A stretch of 64,000 bases of DNA from Hyphomicrobiales bacterium (GTDB lineage: Bacteria > Pseudomonadota > Alphaproteobacteria > Rhizobiales > Beijerinckiaceae): the NCBI GenBank assembly GCA_027483795.1, contig JAIXTT010000104.1, forward strand, positions 36,444 through 100,443, written 5' to 3'. The notes beneath the pieces were generated by a model. The model had not been told where the DNA came from, ran no database searches, and saw nothing but the letters and a program-made list of their open reading frames with translations. Made by a program: the position numbers and the translations under genes. Positions 8,394 to 16,578 of the stretch are shown here, one piece after another (the first letter of the stretch is position 1; the number at the start of each line of letters is the position of its first letter).

Positions 8394-9161
8394 GTGTCCC
8401 TGTCCCTCTTCGATCTCACCGGGCGCATCGCCCTCGTCACCGGTTCGAGCCGCGGGATCGGCCTCGCGATCGCGGGCGGGCTTGCGCGGGCGGGCGCCCG
8501 CGTGGTGCTCAACGGACGCGACGAAGCCGCGCTGGCGCGGGCCGTCGAAACGCTGAAGGCCGCGGGCCTTCACGTCGAAGGCCGCGCCTTCGACGTCGGC
8601 GATTCCAAGGCGTCCGACGCCGCCGTCGAGGCGATCGAACGCGAGGTCGGGCCGATCGACATCCTCGTCAACAATGCGGGCAAGCAGCATCGCTCGCTCG
8701 TGGTCGATTTCCCGGACGAGGCCTGGCACGACCTCATGCGGACCAATGTCGACAGCGTCTTCTTCATGTCCCGCGCGGCCGGCCGACGGATGATGACGCG
8801 CAAGCGCGGCAAGATCATCAATATCGGCCCGGTCCAGTCCGAACTCGGCCGCGCCACGATCACGCCCTACACGGCCACCAAGGGCGCGGTGAAGATGCTG
8901 ACCAAGGGCCTTTGCGCGGAGTGGGCGCAGCACGGCATTCAGGTGAACGCCATCGGACCGGGCTATTTCGACACGGAACTGACCAAGACCCTCGTCGAGA
9001 ACGCCGAATTCTCGGCCTGGCTGTGCAAGCGCACGCCGGCGGGCCGCTGGGGCAAGGTGGACGAGCTGATCGGCGCGGCGATCTTCCTCGCCTCGGACGC
9101 GTCCGGCTTCGTGAACGGCCATCTCTTGATGGTCGACGGCGGCCTCACCTCGATCGTCTGA
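8394..9161 (+). CDS. SDR oxidoreductase, gluconate 5-dehydrogenase-like
   Basis: A 255-residue short-chain dehydrogenase closely resembling gluconate 5-dehydrogenase (IdnO/Gno), which interconverts D-gluconate and 5-keto-gluconate with NAD(P)(H) in the cytoplasm. The cofactor loop TGSSRGIG (16-23), NNAGKQ, the catalytic YTATK (~Y159, K163) and the gluconate-dehydrogenase text QSELGRATITPYTATKGAV and AWLCKRTPAGRWG are visible. The GTG at 8394 follows a GAGGAAG ribosome-binding site by three to four bases. It comes 31 bases after the ABC ATPase gene and 10 bases before a lactonase gene, so it belongs to the uptake operon. Exact sugar acid is uncertain. Confidence 0.88.
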   Translation: MSLSLFDLTGRIALVTGSSRGIGLAIAGGLARAGARVVLNGRDEAALARAVETLKAAGLHVEGRAFDVGDSKASDAAVEAIEREVGPIDILVNNAGKQHRSLVVDFPDEAWHDLMRTNVDSVFFMSRAAGRRMMTRKRGKIINIGPVQSELGRATITPYTATKGAVKMLTKGLCAEWAQHGIQVNAIGPGYFDTELTKTLVENAEFSAWLCKRTPAGRWGKVDELIGAAIFLASDASGFVNGHLLMVDGGLTSIV

Positions 9162-9171
9162 GGACAGCGCC

Positions 9172-10086
9172 ATGGCGGCGAGCGACTATCTGCTCCTCGA
9201 CCCGCGCTTCAAGCCGCTGGTCGGCGGCAACGTCCATGTCGAAAAGCTCTGGACGGGCTGCCGCTGGGCCGAGGGACCGGCGTGGTTCGGCGCGGGCCGC
9301 CATCTCGTCTGGTCGGACATTCCGAACGATCGGATGCTGCGCTGGGACGCCTGCAACGGTCAGGTCTCCGTCTTCCGGCAGTCCGCGAACAACTCCAACG
9401 GCAATACGATCGACCGTCAGGGGCGGCTCGTGACGGCGGAGCATCGCGGCCGCCGGATCACGCGGACCGAGCATGACGGCACGATCACCGTCGTCGCGGA
9501 CCGTCGCGAGGGCAAGCGCTTCAACTCGCCCAACGACGTGGTGGTGAAGTCGGACGGGTCGATCTGGTTCACCGATCCCGCCTACGGCATCGACTCCGAT
9601 TACGAGGGCGAGCGGGCGGAGAGCGAGATCGGCGGCTGCCACGTCTATCGCGTCGACCCGCATTCGGGCGAGGTGACGCAGGTCGCCGACGATTTCGAGC
9701 GCCCCAACGGCCTCGCCTTCTCGCCCGACGAGACGAAGCTCTACGTCTCCGACACGGGCGCGACGCATCGCGAGGACGGGCCGCGGCACATCCGCGTCTT
9801 CGACGTGGTCGACGGCCGGACGCTGCGCGGCGGCGCGGTCTTCGCGACCTCGTCGGCCGGACTGTTCGACGGTTTCCGCTGCGACGAGAACGGAAGGATC
9901 TGGACCTCGGCGGGCGACGGCGTGCACTGCTTCGAGCCGGACGGCACGCTCATCGGCAAGATCCGCATTCCCGAGACCGTGGCGAACGTCTGTTTCGGCG
10001 AACTCCATCGGAACCGCCTCTTCATCTGCGGAACCACGTCGCTTTATGCGGTCCATGTGAAGGTGCGCGGCGCGAAGACCTATTGA
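9172..10086 (+). CDS. SMP-30/gluconolactonase family lactonase
   Basis: A 304-residue six-bladed beta-propeller of the SMP-30/gluconolactonase family, which opens sugar lactones to acids using a bound divalent metal. The metal-binding glutamate region [22 protein letters not shown], the [23 protein letters not shown] motif and the [21 protein letters not shown] motif (metal-binding Asn and Asp) are all intact. No signal peptide is seen, so it acts in the cytoplasm. As last gene of the operon it would feed the acid made from an imported lactone to the SDR next to it. Confidence 0.92.
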   Translation: MAASDYLLLDPRFKPLVGGNVHVEKLWTGCRWAEGPAWFGAGRHLVWSDIPNDRMLRWDACNGQVSVFRQSANNSNGNTIDRQGRLVTAEHRGRRITRTEHDGTITVVADRREGKRFNSPNDVVVKSDGSIWFTDPAYGIDSDYEGERAESEIGGCHVYRVDPHSGEVTQVADDFERPNGLAFSPDETKLYVSDTGATHREDGPRHIRVFDVVDGRTLRGGAVFATSSAGLFDGFRCDENGRIWTSAGDGVHCFEPDGTLIGKIRIPETVANVCFGELHRNRLFICGTTSLYAVHVKVRGAKTY

Positions 10087-10161
10087 GAGGGCTGTCCGCC
10101 CCGCCGCGTCATCCCGGCCGGAACGCAGGCCTTCAGGTCTTCAAGCCGCAAAAAGACGTGG

Positions 10162-10215
10162 ATGCCCGCAGACGCGGGCATGACGGGGGAAGAGACGCGG
10201 GCATGACGGGGGAAG
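10162..10215. repeat. Dispersed palindromic repeat with tandem half-copies
   Basis: ATGCCCGC-AGAC-GCGGGCAT (10162-10181) is a perfect 8-base stem with a 4-base loop. Its right half plus flank, GACGCGGGCATGACGGGGGAAG, is repeated in tandem at 10171-10192 and 10194-10215. It lies in the 173-base gap between two convergent genes. The same stem occurs at 46882-46901 and 53413-53432, so it is a dispersed element of this genome. Confidence 0.75.
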
Positions 10216-10259
10216 GCGACCGGGGTGCCGCCTCGGGGTCGAAAGGCGACGAAGCCCCC

Positions 10260-11525
10260 TCAGCCCAGCATCTTCAGCGCCTTGGTGAAGAAGTCCGGCG
10301 TGCCGAAATTGCCGGATTTCAGCGCCAGCGCCATGCGCTTGCCGTCGGCGGCCAGCGTCCACGGAACGCCCGGATCGATCTCGGGGCCGATTTCAAGCAT
10401 CGACACGCCCAGTGCCCCGACCACCGCGCCGGAGGTTTCGCCGCCGGCGACCACCAGCCGCGTGACGCCGTCCGCCGCCAAGCCCTTGGCCACCTCGCCG
10501 AGGAGATGCTCGATCATCGCGCCCGACGCGTCGCGGCCGAAGCGTTCCTGCACCGCGCGGACGGCCTCGGGTTCGGCGGTGGAGTAGACGAGGATCGGCG
10601 TGTCGCCGAGACGCGGACGCGCCCAAGCGAGCACGGTCTCCGCCGTCATGGTCTTGTCGGCGATGGCGACGGGATCGAGCGCGAAGGCTTCGACGCCCTT
10701 CGACACGGCGTCCGCCACCTGCCCGCGGGTCGCGGCGGAGCAGCTGCCCGCGAGAACCGCCGTCCTGCCCTTCGGCGCCTCGAAGGAGCGCGGGCCGGAA
10801 GCCGGAGCGAGAAGGCCCGCGCGGCGGAAGTTCTCGGGAAGTCCGAGCGCGATGCCGGAACCGCCCGTCAGAAGCGGCAGGCCGTCGAAGGCCTCGCCGA
10901 GAACGCGGAGTTGCGCGTCGGTGACGGCGTCGGCCACCGCCATGGCGGGCCCGTCCTTCGCCAGAGCCTCGAAGGCCGCGCGGACGGCGGCGGGGCCCTT
11001 CTCGACCGTCGCGAAGGGCACGAGGCCGACGGGGAGCTTCGTCTGGCGTCCGAGCACGCGGACGAGGTTCGAATCCCGCATCGGCGTAAGCGGATGATCC
11101 TTCATCGGGCTGTCGGAGAGGAGAACGGAGCCGACGAAGAGATGACCTTGGAACACGGAGCGGCCGTTCGCCGGGAAGGCCGGGCAGGCGACGGTGAAGG
11201 ACGCGCCGAGGCGTTGCATCAGCGCTTCGGCGACGGGCCCGATATTGCCCTCGTCGGTCGAGTCGAAGGTGGAGCAGTATTTGAAGAGGATCTGCTTCGC
11301 GCCCGCGCCGATCAGCGCGTCGCAGGCCTTGAGCGACCATGCGCCCGCCTCGTCGGCGGGATTGGTCCGCGACTTCATCGAGACGACGACGGCGTCGGCG
11401 TCCGGCAGCGACTCCGCGGAGGCGGGCACGCCGACGGTCTGGACGACGCGCATCCCTTCCCGCGCCAGCATCAGCGCGACGTCGGTGGCGCCGGTGAGAT
11501 CGTCCGCGATGACTCCGAGCAGCAT
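10260..11525 (-). CDS. otnK: Four-carbon acid sugar kinase family protein (OtnK-like, DUF1537)
   Basis: A 421-residue member of the four-carbon acid sugar kinase family, which phosphorylates 3-oxo-tetronate (from threonate or erythronate) with ATP. The N-terminal LLGVIADDLTGATDVALMLA substrate motif and the C-terminal nucleotide-binding text VVAGGETSGAVVGALGV are diagnostic. The ATG is at 11523-11525 with GAGGA ahead. It lies 77 bases downstream of the aldolase gene on the same strand, with a palindromic repeat in the gap. OtnK and OtnC act in sequence in known tetronate pathways, which fits the pair here; the usual dehydrogenase (DenD/LtnD) is not next to them. The name is by family resemblance. 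Confidence 0.85.
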   Translation of the reverse strand: MLLGVIADDLTGATDVALMLAREGMRVVQTVGVPASAESLPDADAVVVSMKSRTNPADEAGAWSLKACDALIGAGAKQILFKYCSTFDSTDEGNIGPVAEALMQRLGASFTVACPAFPANGRSVFQGHLFVGSVLLSDSPMKDHPLTPMRDSNLVRVLGRQTKLPVGLVPFATVEKGPAAVRAAFEALAKDGPAMAVADAVTDAQLRVLGEAFDGLPLLTGGSGIALGLPENFRRAGLLAPASGPRSFEAPKGRTAVLAGSCSAATRGQVADAVSKGVEAFALDPVAIADKTMTAETVLAWARPRLGDTPILVYSTAEPEAVRAVQERFGRDASGAMIEHLLGEVAKGLAADGVTRLVVAGGETSGAVVGALGVSMLEIGPEIDPGVPWTLAADGKRMALALKSGNFGTPDFFTKALKMLG

Positions 11526-11565
11526 GGGCGTTTTCCTCGTCGGTGTTCTTGTTCGTTCGGTTCAT

Positions 11566-11597
11566 CCGTCATTGCGAGCGTAGCGAAGCAATGACGG
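11566..11597. repeat. REP-like palindrome in the otnC-otnK gap
   Basis: CCGTCATTGC (11566-11575) and GCAATGACGG (11588-11597) form a perfect ten-base stem around GAGCGTAGCGAA. The core CATTGCGAGCG...GAAGCAATG is a palindromic repeat I know from many alphaproteobacterial genomes. It may act as a stem that tunes expression between the two genes. Confidence 0.65.
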
Positions 11598-11602
11598 AAA
11601 GA

Positions 11603-12244
11603 TCACCACTTCGCCCCGAAGGCCTCTTTCAGTTCCGCGACCGCCGTCGCATCCAGCGCCGGCAGCCGGTTTCCGCGCGTCAGGAACCAGAGCTTCGCCG
11701 TCTCCTCGGCCTCCTCCAACGCCGCGGAAGCCTCGGCGGGGGTGCGGTGCCAGAACGTGGGGCCGATGCGGGCCAGCATGACCCCGCGGCACGCCGCGAC
11801 ATGCGGGCGGACGAGATCGAGCACCTCCGGCGCACCGGGACGGCGATAGGGGATCAGCGGGATCCGGCCCGCCTTCATCACGTGATAGGGCGTGAGCGGC
11901 GGAAGGATGTTGGAAGGGTCCACGCCCGGCGTCAGCGACAGCGCGACGAGATGCGTGGAATGCGTATGCACGACGCCGCCGAGGGCGGGATCGGCCTCGT
12001 AGATCGCGCGGTGCAGGCGGATCGTCTTCGAGGCGCGGTCGCCCGAGACCTGTTCGCCGTTCCGGTCGAGCTTCGAAAGCCGCGCGGGATCGAGCGCACC
12101 CAAGCAGGCGTCGGTCGGCGTGATGAGGAAACCGTCCTCCAGCCGGGCGGAGACGTTGCCCGCGCTGCCCACCGTATAGCCGCGGTCGTAGAGGCTTTTC
12201 GCGACCCGGCAGATCTCCTCGCGGAGTTTCGCTTCGGTGGTCAT
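11603..12244 (-). CDS. otnC: Class II aldolase/adducin family, 3-oxo-tetronate 4-phosphate decarboxylase-like (OtnC)
   Basis: A 213-residue class II aldolase-fold enzyme. Its family includes OtnC, which decarboxylates 3-oxo-tetronate 4-phosphate to dihydroxyacetone phosphate, and L-fuculose-phosphate aldolase. The zinc-binding region VVHTHSTHLVALSL, the SAGNVSARL phosphate-binding loop and the GVMLARIGPTFW segment are seen. The C-terminus WFLTRGNRLPALDATAVAELKEAFGAKW fits OtnC proteins. The ATG at 12242-12244 overlaps the stop of uraD by four bases (ATGA), so translation is coupled to a purine gene. A decarboxylase acting on OtnK's product is the best reading; another short-sugar aldolase activity is possible. 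Confidence 0.87.
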   Translation of the reverse strand: MTTEAKLREEICRVAKSLYDRGYTVGSAGNVSARLEDGFLITPTDACLGALDPARLSKLDRNGEQVSGDRASKTIRLHRAIYEADPALGGVVHTHSTHLVALSLTPGVDPSNILPPLTPYHVMKAGRIPLIPYRRPGAPEVLDLVRPHVAACRGVMLARIGPTFWHRTPAEASAALEEAEETAKLWFLTRGNRLPALDATAVAELKEAFGAKW

Positions 12245-12765
12245 GCCCCATCCTCCGCCACGCGCATTTCGAGCCGGAAGCGGATGATGCGGAGCACCTG
12301 CGCGATCGCCGTGAGCATTTCCTCCTCGCGCGTTCCGCCGACGCGGGCCGCGAAGCTTTCGAGGATCTGCCCCTTGGTCGCGCCCTTCACGGCGAAGATG
12401 AAGGGAATGCCGAAGCGGGCGCGGTAACGGTCGTTCATGTCCGTGAAGCGCGCGAATTCCTCCGGCGTGAGCCTGTCGAGGCCCGCGCCCGCCTGTTCGC
12501 GGGTCGAGTCTTCGGTGAGGTCGCCCGCGATCGCCGCGCGGCCGGCGAGATCGGGATGCGCGCGCAGGAGATCGAGCTGCCGCTCCTCGCCCGCGCCCAG
12601 CACGGCATGCTGAAAGGCGCGGATCGCGGCGGCCCGGTCGGCGAAGGGCCGCGCCTTGCCCGCCTCGTCGGCGACCCAAGGGGAGTGTTCGGCGATGTCG
12701 CCGAAGGCCGCCGTGAAGTCGTCGGGTGCAAGCGCGTTGAGGGCGTCGAGGGAAAGCGATGTCAT
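12241..12765 (-). CDS. uraD: 2-oxo-4-hydroxy-4-carboxy-5-ureidoimidazoline (OHCU) decarboxylase
   Basis: A 174-residue OHCU decarboxylase, which turns OHCU into S-allantoin in the last step of urate oxidation. The catalytic histidine sits in LLRAHPDLAGR (H70), followed by the family motifs EFARFTDMNDRYRARFGIPFIFAVKG and RVGGTREEEMLTAIAQVLRI. The start at 12763-12765 leaves six bases after guaD; the stop overlaps the OtnC-like start. No urate oxidase or HIU hydrolase gene is in the window, so these must be encoded elsewhere. Confidence 0.95.
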   Translation of the reverse strand: MTSLSLDALNALAPDDFTAAFGDIAEHSPWVADEAGKARPFADRAAAIRAFQHAVLGAGEERQLDLLRAHPDLAGRAAIAGDLTEDSTREQAGAGLDRLTPEEFARFTDMNDRYRARFGIPFIFAVKGATKGQILESFAARVGGTREEEMLTAIAQVLRIIRFRLEMRVAEDGA

Positions 12766-12771
12766 GGCCGT

Positions 12772-13251
12772 TCAGTAGGCGATCCTGTCGGCCTTCGCCA
12801 TCCATGCGGCGAAGGCGGCGGCGGCGTCCTCGCGGGGGGCGTGGACCATGGAGAGCGCGCGATCCGACGGGGCCTTCGGGATCTCGTCATAGATGAAGGC
12901 GTCGTCGAAGCCGATCGCGGCCGCTTCGTCGCGGGTATTGGCGTAGACGATGCGGGAAATGCGCGCCCAATAGGCCGAGGCGAGGCACATCGGGCAGGGT
13001 TCGCAGCTCGTATAGAGCGTCGCCCCCGCCAGCGAGAAATCGCCGACCGCGGTGCAGGCGCGGCGGATCGCCGTGACTTCGGCATGGGCGGTGGGGTCGT
13101 TCGCGGATGTGACCTCGTTCCAGCCTTCGGCCAGAACGCGGCCGTCGCGCACGATGACCGCGCCGAAGGGACCGCCGAGGCCCGCCTCCATGCGCTCGCG
13201 CGACAGCGCCACGGCGCGCGCGAGATGCGGTTCGTCCGCCGGATCGATCAT
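12772..13251 (-). CDS. guaD: Guanine deaminase-like nucleoside/nucleobase deaminase (CDA fold)
   Basis: A 159-residue zinc deaminase of the cytidine deaminase fold, most like GuaD, which deaminates guanine to xanthine and so feeds xanthine dehydrogenase. The catalytic and zinc residues are in TAHAEVTAI (H56, E58) and SCEPCPMCL (C86, C89). The ATG at 13249-13251 overlaps the xdhC stop by four bases; a longer upstream reading frame exists but runs out of phase over xdhC. Position between xdhC and uraD supports guanine rather than tRNA adenosine as substrate. Confidence 0.92.
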   Translation of the reverse strand: MIDPADEPHLARAVALSRERMEAGLGGPFGAVIVRDGRVLAEGWNEVTSANDPTAHAEVTAIRRACTAVGDFSLAGATLYTSCEPCPMCLASAYWARISRIVYANTRDEAAAIGFDDAFIYDEIPKAPSDRALSMVHAPREDAAAAFAAWMAKADRIAY

Positions 13252-14219
13252 GCCGTCCCCCGCCCTTTCCCGATCCGCCCGCGCTCCGCGAGCAATTGCG
13301 CCGCGACGCCCGCGGCGATCACCGCGGGCTCCTTGCCCTCGACGCCGGCGACGCCGATCGGACAGACGAGACGGCGCAGCGCGGCCGCCGTCAAGCCCAA
13401 GTCGCGCATCCGCTTCTCGAAACGGGCGCGTTTCGTGGCCGAGCCGATGAGGCCGACGAAGGCGAGATCCTCCCGGCGGAGCGCGGCGACGGAGAGGTCG
13501 AGATCGAGCGGGTGGGAATGGGTCATCACCAGCACGAAGCCGCCGGGCGGGACCGCGGCGATCTCGGCCGCGGGATCGGAGGCGAGGACGGGCGTCGCGC
13601 TCTCGGGCAGGAGCGCCGGAAAGGCGTCGTCGCGCGGGTCGATCCAACGGATGCGGAAGGGCAAGGGGGCGAGCGCGAGCACCAGCGCGCGACCCACATG
13701 GCCCGCGCCGAAGAGCGCGAGCGGCGTGCGCGCGTCGCGGAAGGTCTCGACGAGACGGTCGGGGAGGAGGACTGCAGGGGCTTTTTCCACGTCATGGCCG
13801 GGCGGGAGCGTGCAAACGACACGCATCAAACGCGGCCCCGTCGGCGGCATGACCGCCTCCGTCGAAAAGCCCCTCTCCTCCGCCGTCGCGAGAGCCGCGA
13901 CATGCGCCCGGTGCTCCGGTCCGAAGACCTCGACGAGCGTCGTGACGCGCCCGCCGCAGCACTGGCCGAGTTCGGGGCCGAGGGGGCGAATGCGCAGCCG
14001 GGCGGGTTCCGCCGCGGCGAGCAGCGCGCGGGCTTCGGCGATCAATTCCCATTCCAAGGCGCCGCCGCCGATCGTGCCGAGAAAGGCGCCGTCCGGGCGC
14101 ACGATCATGCGCGCGCCCGCCTCCCGCGGCGTCGAGCCTTCGGCCGCAACCACGGTGACGAGCGCCGCGGAAGACGCATCGTCCAGTACCGCGAGAAGGC
14201 GCGACCAGAGGGGTGTCAT
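13248..14219 (-). CDS. xdhC: Xanthine dehydrogenase accessory protein XdhC
   Basis: A 323-residue XdhC, which binds the molybdenum cofactor, helps sulfurate it and inserts it into xanthine dehydrogenase. The N-terminal domain has VTVVAAEGSTPREAGARMIV and GTIGGGALEWELI, then the conserved LGPELGQCCGG motif; a Rossmann domain follows with LFGAGHVGRALV and the end motif VGLIGSATKRARFEKRM. The ATG at 14217-14219 was chosen because the family starts MTPLWSRLL; the upstream in-frame extension is low-complexity and crosses the xdhB stop. Gap to xdhB is 22 bases. Confidence 0.95.
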   Translation of the reverse strand: MTPLWSRLLAVLDDASSAALVTVVAAEGSTPREAGARMIVRPDGAFLGTIGGGALEWELIAEARALLAAAEPARLRIRPLGPELGQCCGGRVTTLVEVFGPEHRAHVAALATAEERGFSTEAVMPPTGPRLMRVVCTLPPGHDVEKAPAVLLPDRLVETFRDARTPLALFGAGHVGRALVLALAPLPFRIRWIDPRDDAFPALLPESATPVLASDPAAEIAAVPPGGFVLVMTHSHPLDLDLSVAALRREDLAFVGLIGSATKRARFEKRMRDLGLTAAALRRLVCPIGVAGVEGKEPAVIAAGVAAQLLAERGRIGKGRGTA

Positions 14220-14241
14220 GGGATGAACTTCAAGTTCCGAA

Positions 14242-16578
14242 TCAGAATCCGACGCCGCCCGTAAGTTCCTCGACGGCCTTGAGGATCGCCTCCGGCGTCG
14301 CGGGCGCATCGAGCGGTACGACCTGGCCGGGCGCGAGCGAATGCAGCGCGTCGGCGACGGCGCAGAAGACGGAATTCGCCAGCATCACCGGGGGTTCGCC
14401 GACCGCCTTCGACCGATAGATCGTCTCCTCCCGGTTCGGGGCTTGGAAGAGCGCGACGCGAAGATCCGCGGGCACGTCGGAGGCGACGGGGATCTTGTAG
14501 GTCGAAGGCGCATGGGTGCGCAGCCGCCCCTCCGCGTCGAAGACGAGTTCCTCGGTCGTGAGCCAGCCGAGTCCCTGCACGAAGCCGCCCTCGATCTGAC
14601 CGATGTCGATGGCCGGGTTCAGCGACTTGCCGACGTCGTGGAGAATGTCCACCCGGTCGAGCCGCATCTCGCCCGTCATCGTGTCGACGGTGACCTCCGA
14701 ACAGGCCGCTCCATAGGCGAAGTAATAGAAGGGCCGGCCGGTCCCCGCGGCGCGGTTCCAGGACACTTTCGGCGTCTTGTAATGCCCCGCTTCCGAGAGA
14801 GACACGCGGGCGAGATGGCAGCGCTTGGCGAGTTCGCCGAAGCCGAGGCTCTCATTGCCGACGAAGACCCGGTCCTCGCGGAATTCGACCTCGTCGGGCG
14901 AGCCGCCCCATTCCTCGGCCGCATATTCCGCCATGCGCCGTTTGATCGCTCCCGCGGCGACCTTGGCCGCCATGCCGTTGAGATCGGAGCCGGAGGAGGC
15001 GGCGGTCGGCGAGGTGTTGGGCACCTTGCCCGTAGTGGTCGCGGTGATGCGGACGCGATCCATCGCCACGCCGAATTCCTCGGCGACGATCTGGGCGACC
15101 TTCTGGAACAGGCCCTGCCCCATCTCGGTCCCGCCGTGGTTCAGATGGATCGAGCCGTCCGAATAGACATGGACCAGCGCGCCCGCCTGATTGAGCTGGG
15201 TGAGCGTGAAGGAGATGCCGAATTTCACGGGCGTGAGCGCGATGCCCTTTCTCAGGATCGGCGAGCGCGCGTTGAAGGCCGCGATTTCGGCCCTCCGGAT
15301 GCGGTATTCGGCGGTGCGCTCCAGCGTGTCGAGCAGGAGGCGGCCGGTGTCGTGATCCTCGACGGTCATGCCGTAGGGCGTCACGTCGCGATCGGGGCCG
15401 TAATGATTGAGCTTGCGGATGTCGAGCGGATCGCGCCCCAGCGTCCAGGCCACGGCGTCGACGACGCGTTCCATGCCGAGCATGCCCTGCGGGCCGCCGA
15501 ACCCGCGGAAGGCGGTGTTCGAGACCGTATTGGTCTTCAGCCGCCTCGAAGCGATCCGCACGACCGGCAGGAAATAGCTCGAATCCGAATGGAACATCGT
15601 CCGGTCGACGACGCCGAGGCTGAGGTCGGCCGAATAGCCGCACCGCGCGTGAAGCCTCGTGTCGAGCGCCGCGATGCGGCCCTCCTCGTCGAAGCCGACG
15701 CGCCAATCGACGCGGAAGTCGTGACGCTTGCCCGTCATCGCCATGTCGTCGTCGCGGTCGAGACGGAGCTTGCAGGGCCGCCCGGTGATGCGGGCCGCGA
15801 GCGCGGCGGTGGCGGCCCATTGGGTCGCCTGGCTTTCCTTGCCGCCGAAGCCGCCGCCCATGCGGCGGACCTCGCAGGTCACGAAGGCGTCCGGGATCGC
15901 CAGAACGCGGGCCACGACATGCTGCACCTCGGTGGGGTGCTGGGTCGAGGAATGGACGAGGATCTCGCCGTCCTCGCCGGGGATCGCGAGCGCGACCTGC
16001 CCTTCGAGATAGAAATGCTCCTGCCCGCCGATGCGGAACGTGCCCTCGACGCGGCGCGGCGCACGGGCCAGTTCGAGATCCGGCTCGCCCCGCCCGAAGG
16101 CGTAGTCGGGCAGGACGGTGGCGCCTTCGGCCTCCGCATCCTCGATCGTGACGCTGGGCTTGGCCGCGTCCGTCTTCACCACGGCCACGAGCGCGGCGCG
16201 GCGCGCGGCCTCGCGCGTCGTCGCGACGACGGCGAAGAGCGCCTGTCCATGGAAGAGGATCTCCTTCTCCACGAACATCGGATCGTCGCCGAAGGAGGGG
16301 GAGACGTCGTTCTTGCCGGGGATGTCGGCGGCCGTCAGAACGGCGACGACGCCGGGATGGGCGCGCACCGGATCGAGATCGATCTCCACGATGCGGGCGC
16401 GCGCGACGGGCGCGCGACCCAACGCGACATGCAGCGTGCCCTCGGGCTCGGGAATGTCGTCGATATAGACGGCCGCTCCCTGCACGTGCTTGGCCGCGGA
16501 ATCATGCGGCAGCGACCGGTGGACGTGCCGGAGCGAAATCCCCTCCGCGGAGGAGGAGGCGGGTTCATTCGGCTGCAA
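14242..16578 (-). CDS. xdhB: Xanthine dehydrogenase, molybdopterin-binding subunit XdhB
   Basis: A 778-residue molybdenum-cofactor subunit that hydroxylates hypoxanthine to xanthine and xanthine to urate. It shows the Ald_Xan_dh_C start (SLPHDSAAKHVQGAAVYIDDIPEP), the glycine-rich EVRRMGGGFGGKESQ loop, NTAFRGFGGPQGM, the GGTEMGQGLFQKVAQIVAEEFGV cofactor loop and the C-terminal glutamate region ending AVGEPPVMLANSVFCAVADAL. Length matches bacterial XdhB. Its start overlaps the end of xdhA by 14 bases, so the two subunits are made together. Confidence 0.96.
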   Translation of the reverse strand: MQPNEPASSSAEGISLRHVHRSLPHDSAAKHVQGAAVYIDDIPEPEGTLHVALGRAPVARARIVEIDLDPVRAHPGVVAVLTAADIPGKNDVSPSFGDDPMFVEKEILFHGQALFAVVATTREAARRAALVAVVKTDAAKPSVTIEDAEAEGATVLPDYAFGRGEPDLELARAPRRVEGTFRIGGQEHFYLEGQVALAIPGEDGEILVHSSTQHPTEVQHVVARVLAIPDAFVTCEVRRMGGGFGGKESQATQWAATAALAARITGRPCKLRLDRDDDMAMTGKRHDFRVDWRVGFDEEGRIAALDTRLHARCGYSADLSLGVVDRTMFHSDSSYFLPVVRIASRRLKTNTVSNTAFRGFGGPQGMLGMERVVDAVAWTLGRDPLDIRKLNHYGPDRDVTPYGMTVEDHDTGRLLLDTLERTAEYRIRRAEIAAFNARSPILRKGIALTPVKFGISFTLTQLNQAGALVHVYSDGSIHLNHGGTEMGQGLFQKVAQIVAEEFGVAMDRVRITATTTGKVPNTSPTAASSGSDLNGMAAKVAAGAIKRRMAEYAAEEWGGSPDEVEFREDRVFVGNESLGFGELAKRCHLARVSLSEAGHYKTPKVSWNRAAGTGRPFYYFAYGAACSEVTVDTMTGEMRLDRVDILHDVGKSLNPAIDIGQIEGGFVQGLGWLTTEELVFDAEGRLRTHAPSTYKIPVASDVPADLRVALFQAPNREETIYRSKAVGEPPVMLANSVFCAVADALHSLAPGQVVPLDAPATPEAILKAVEELTGGVGF

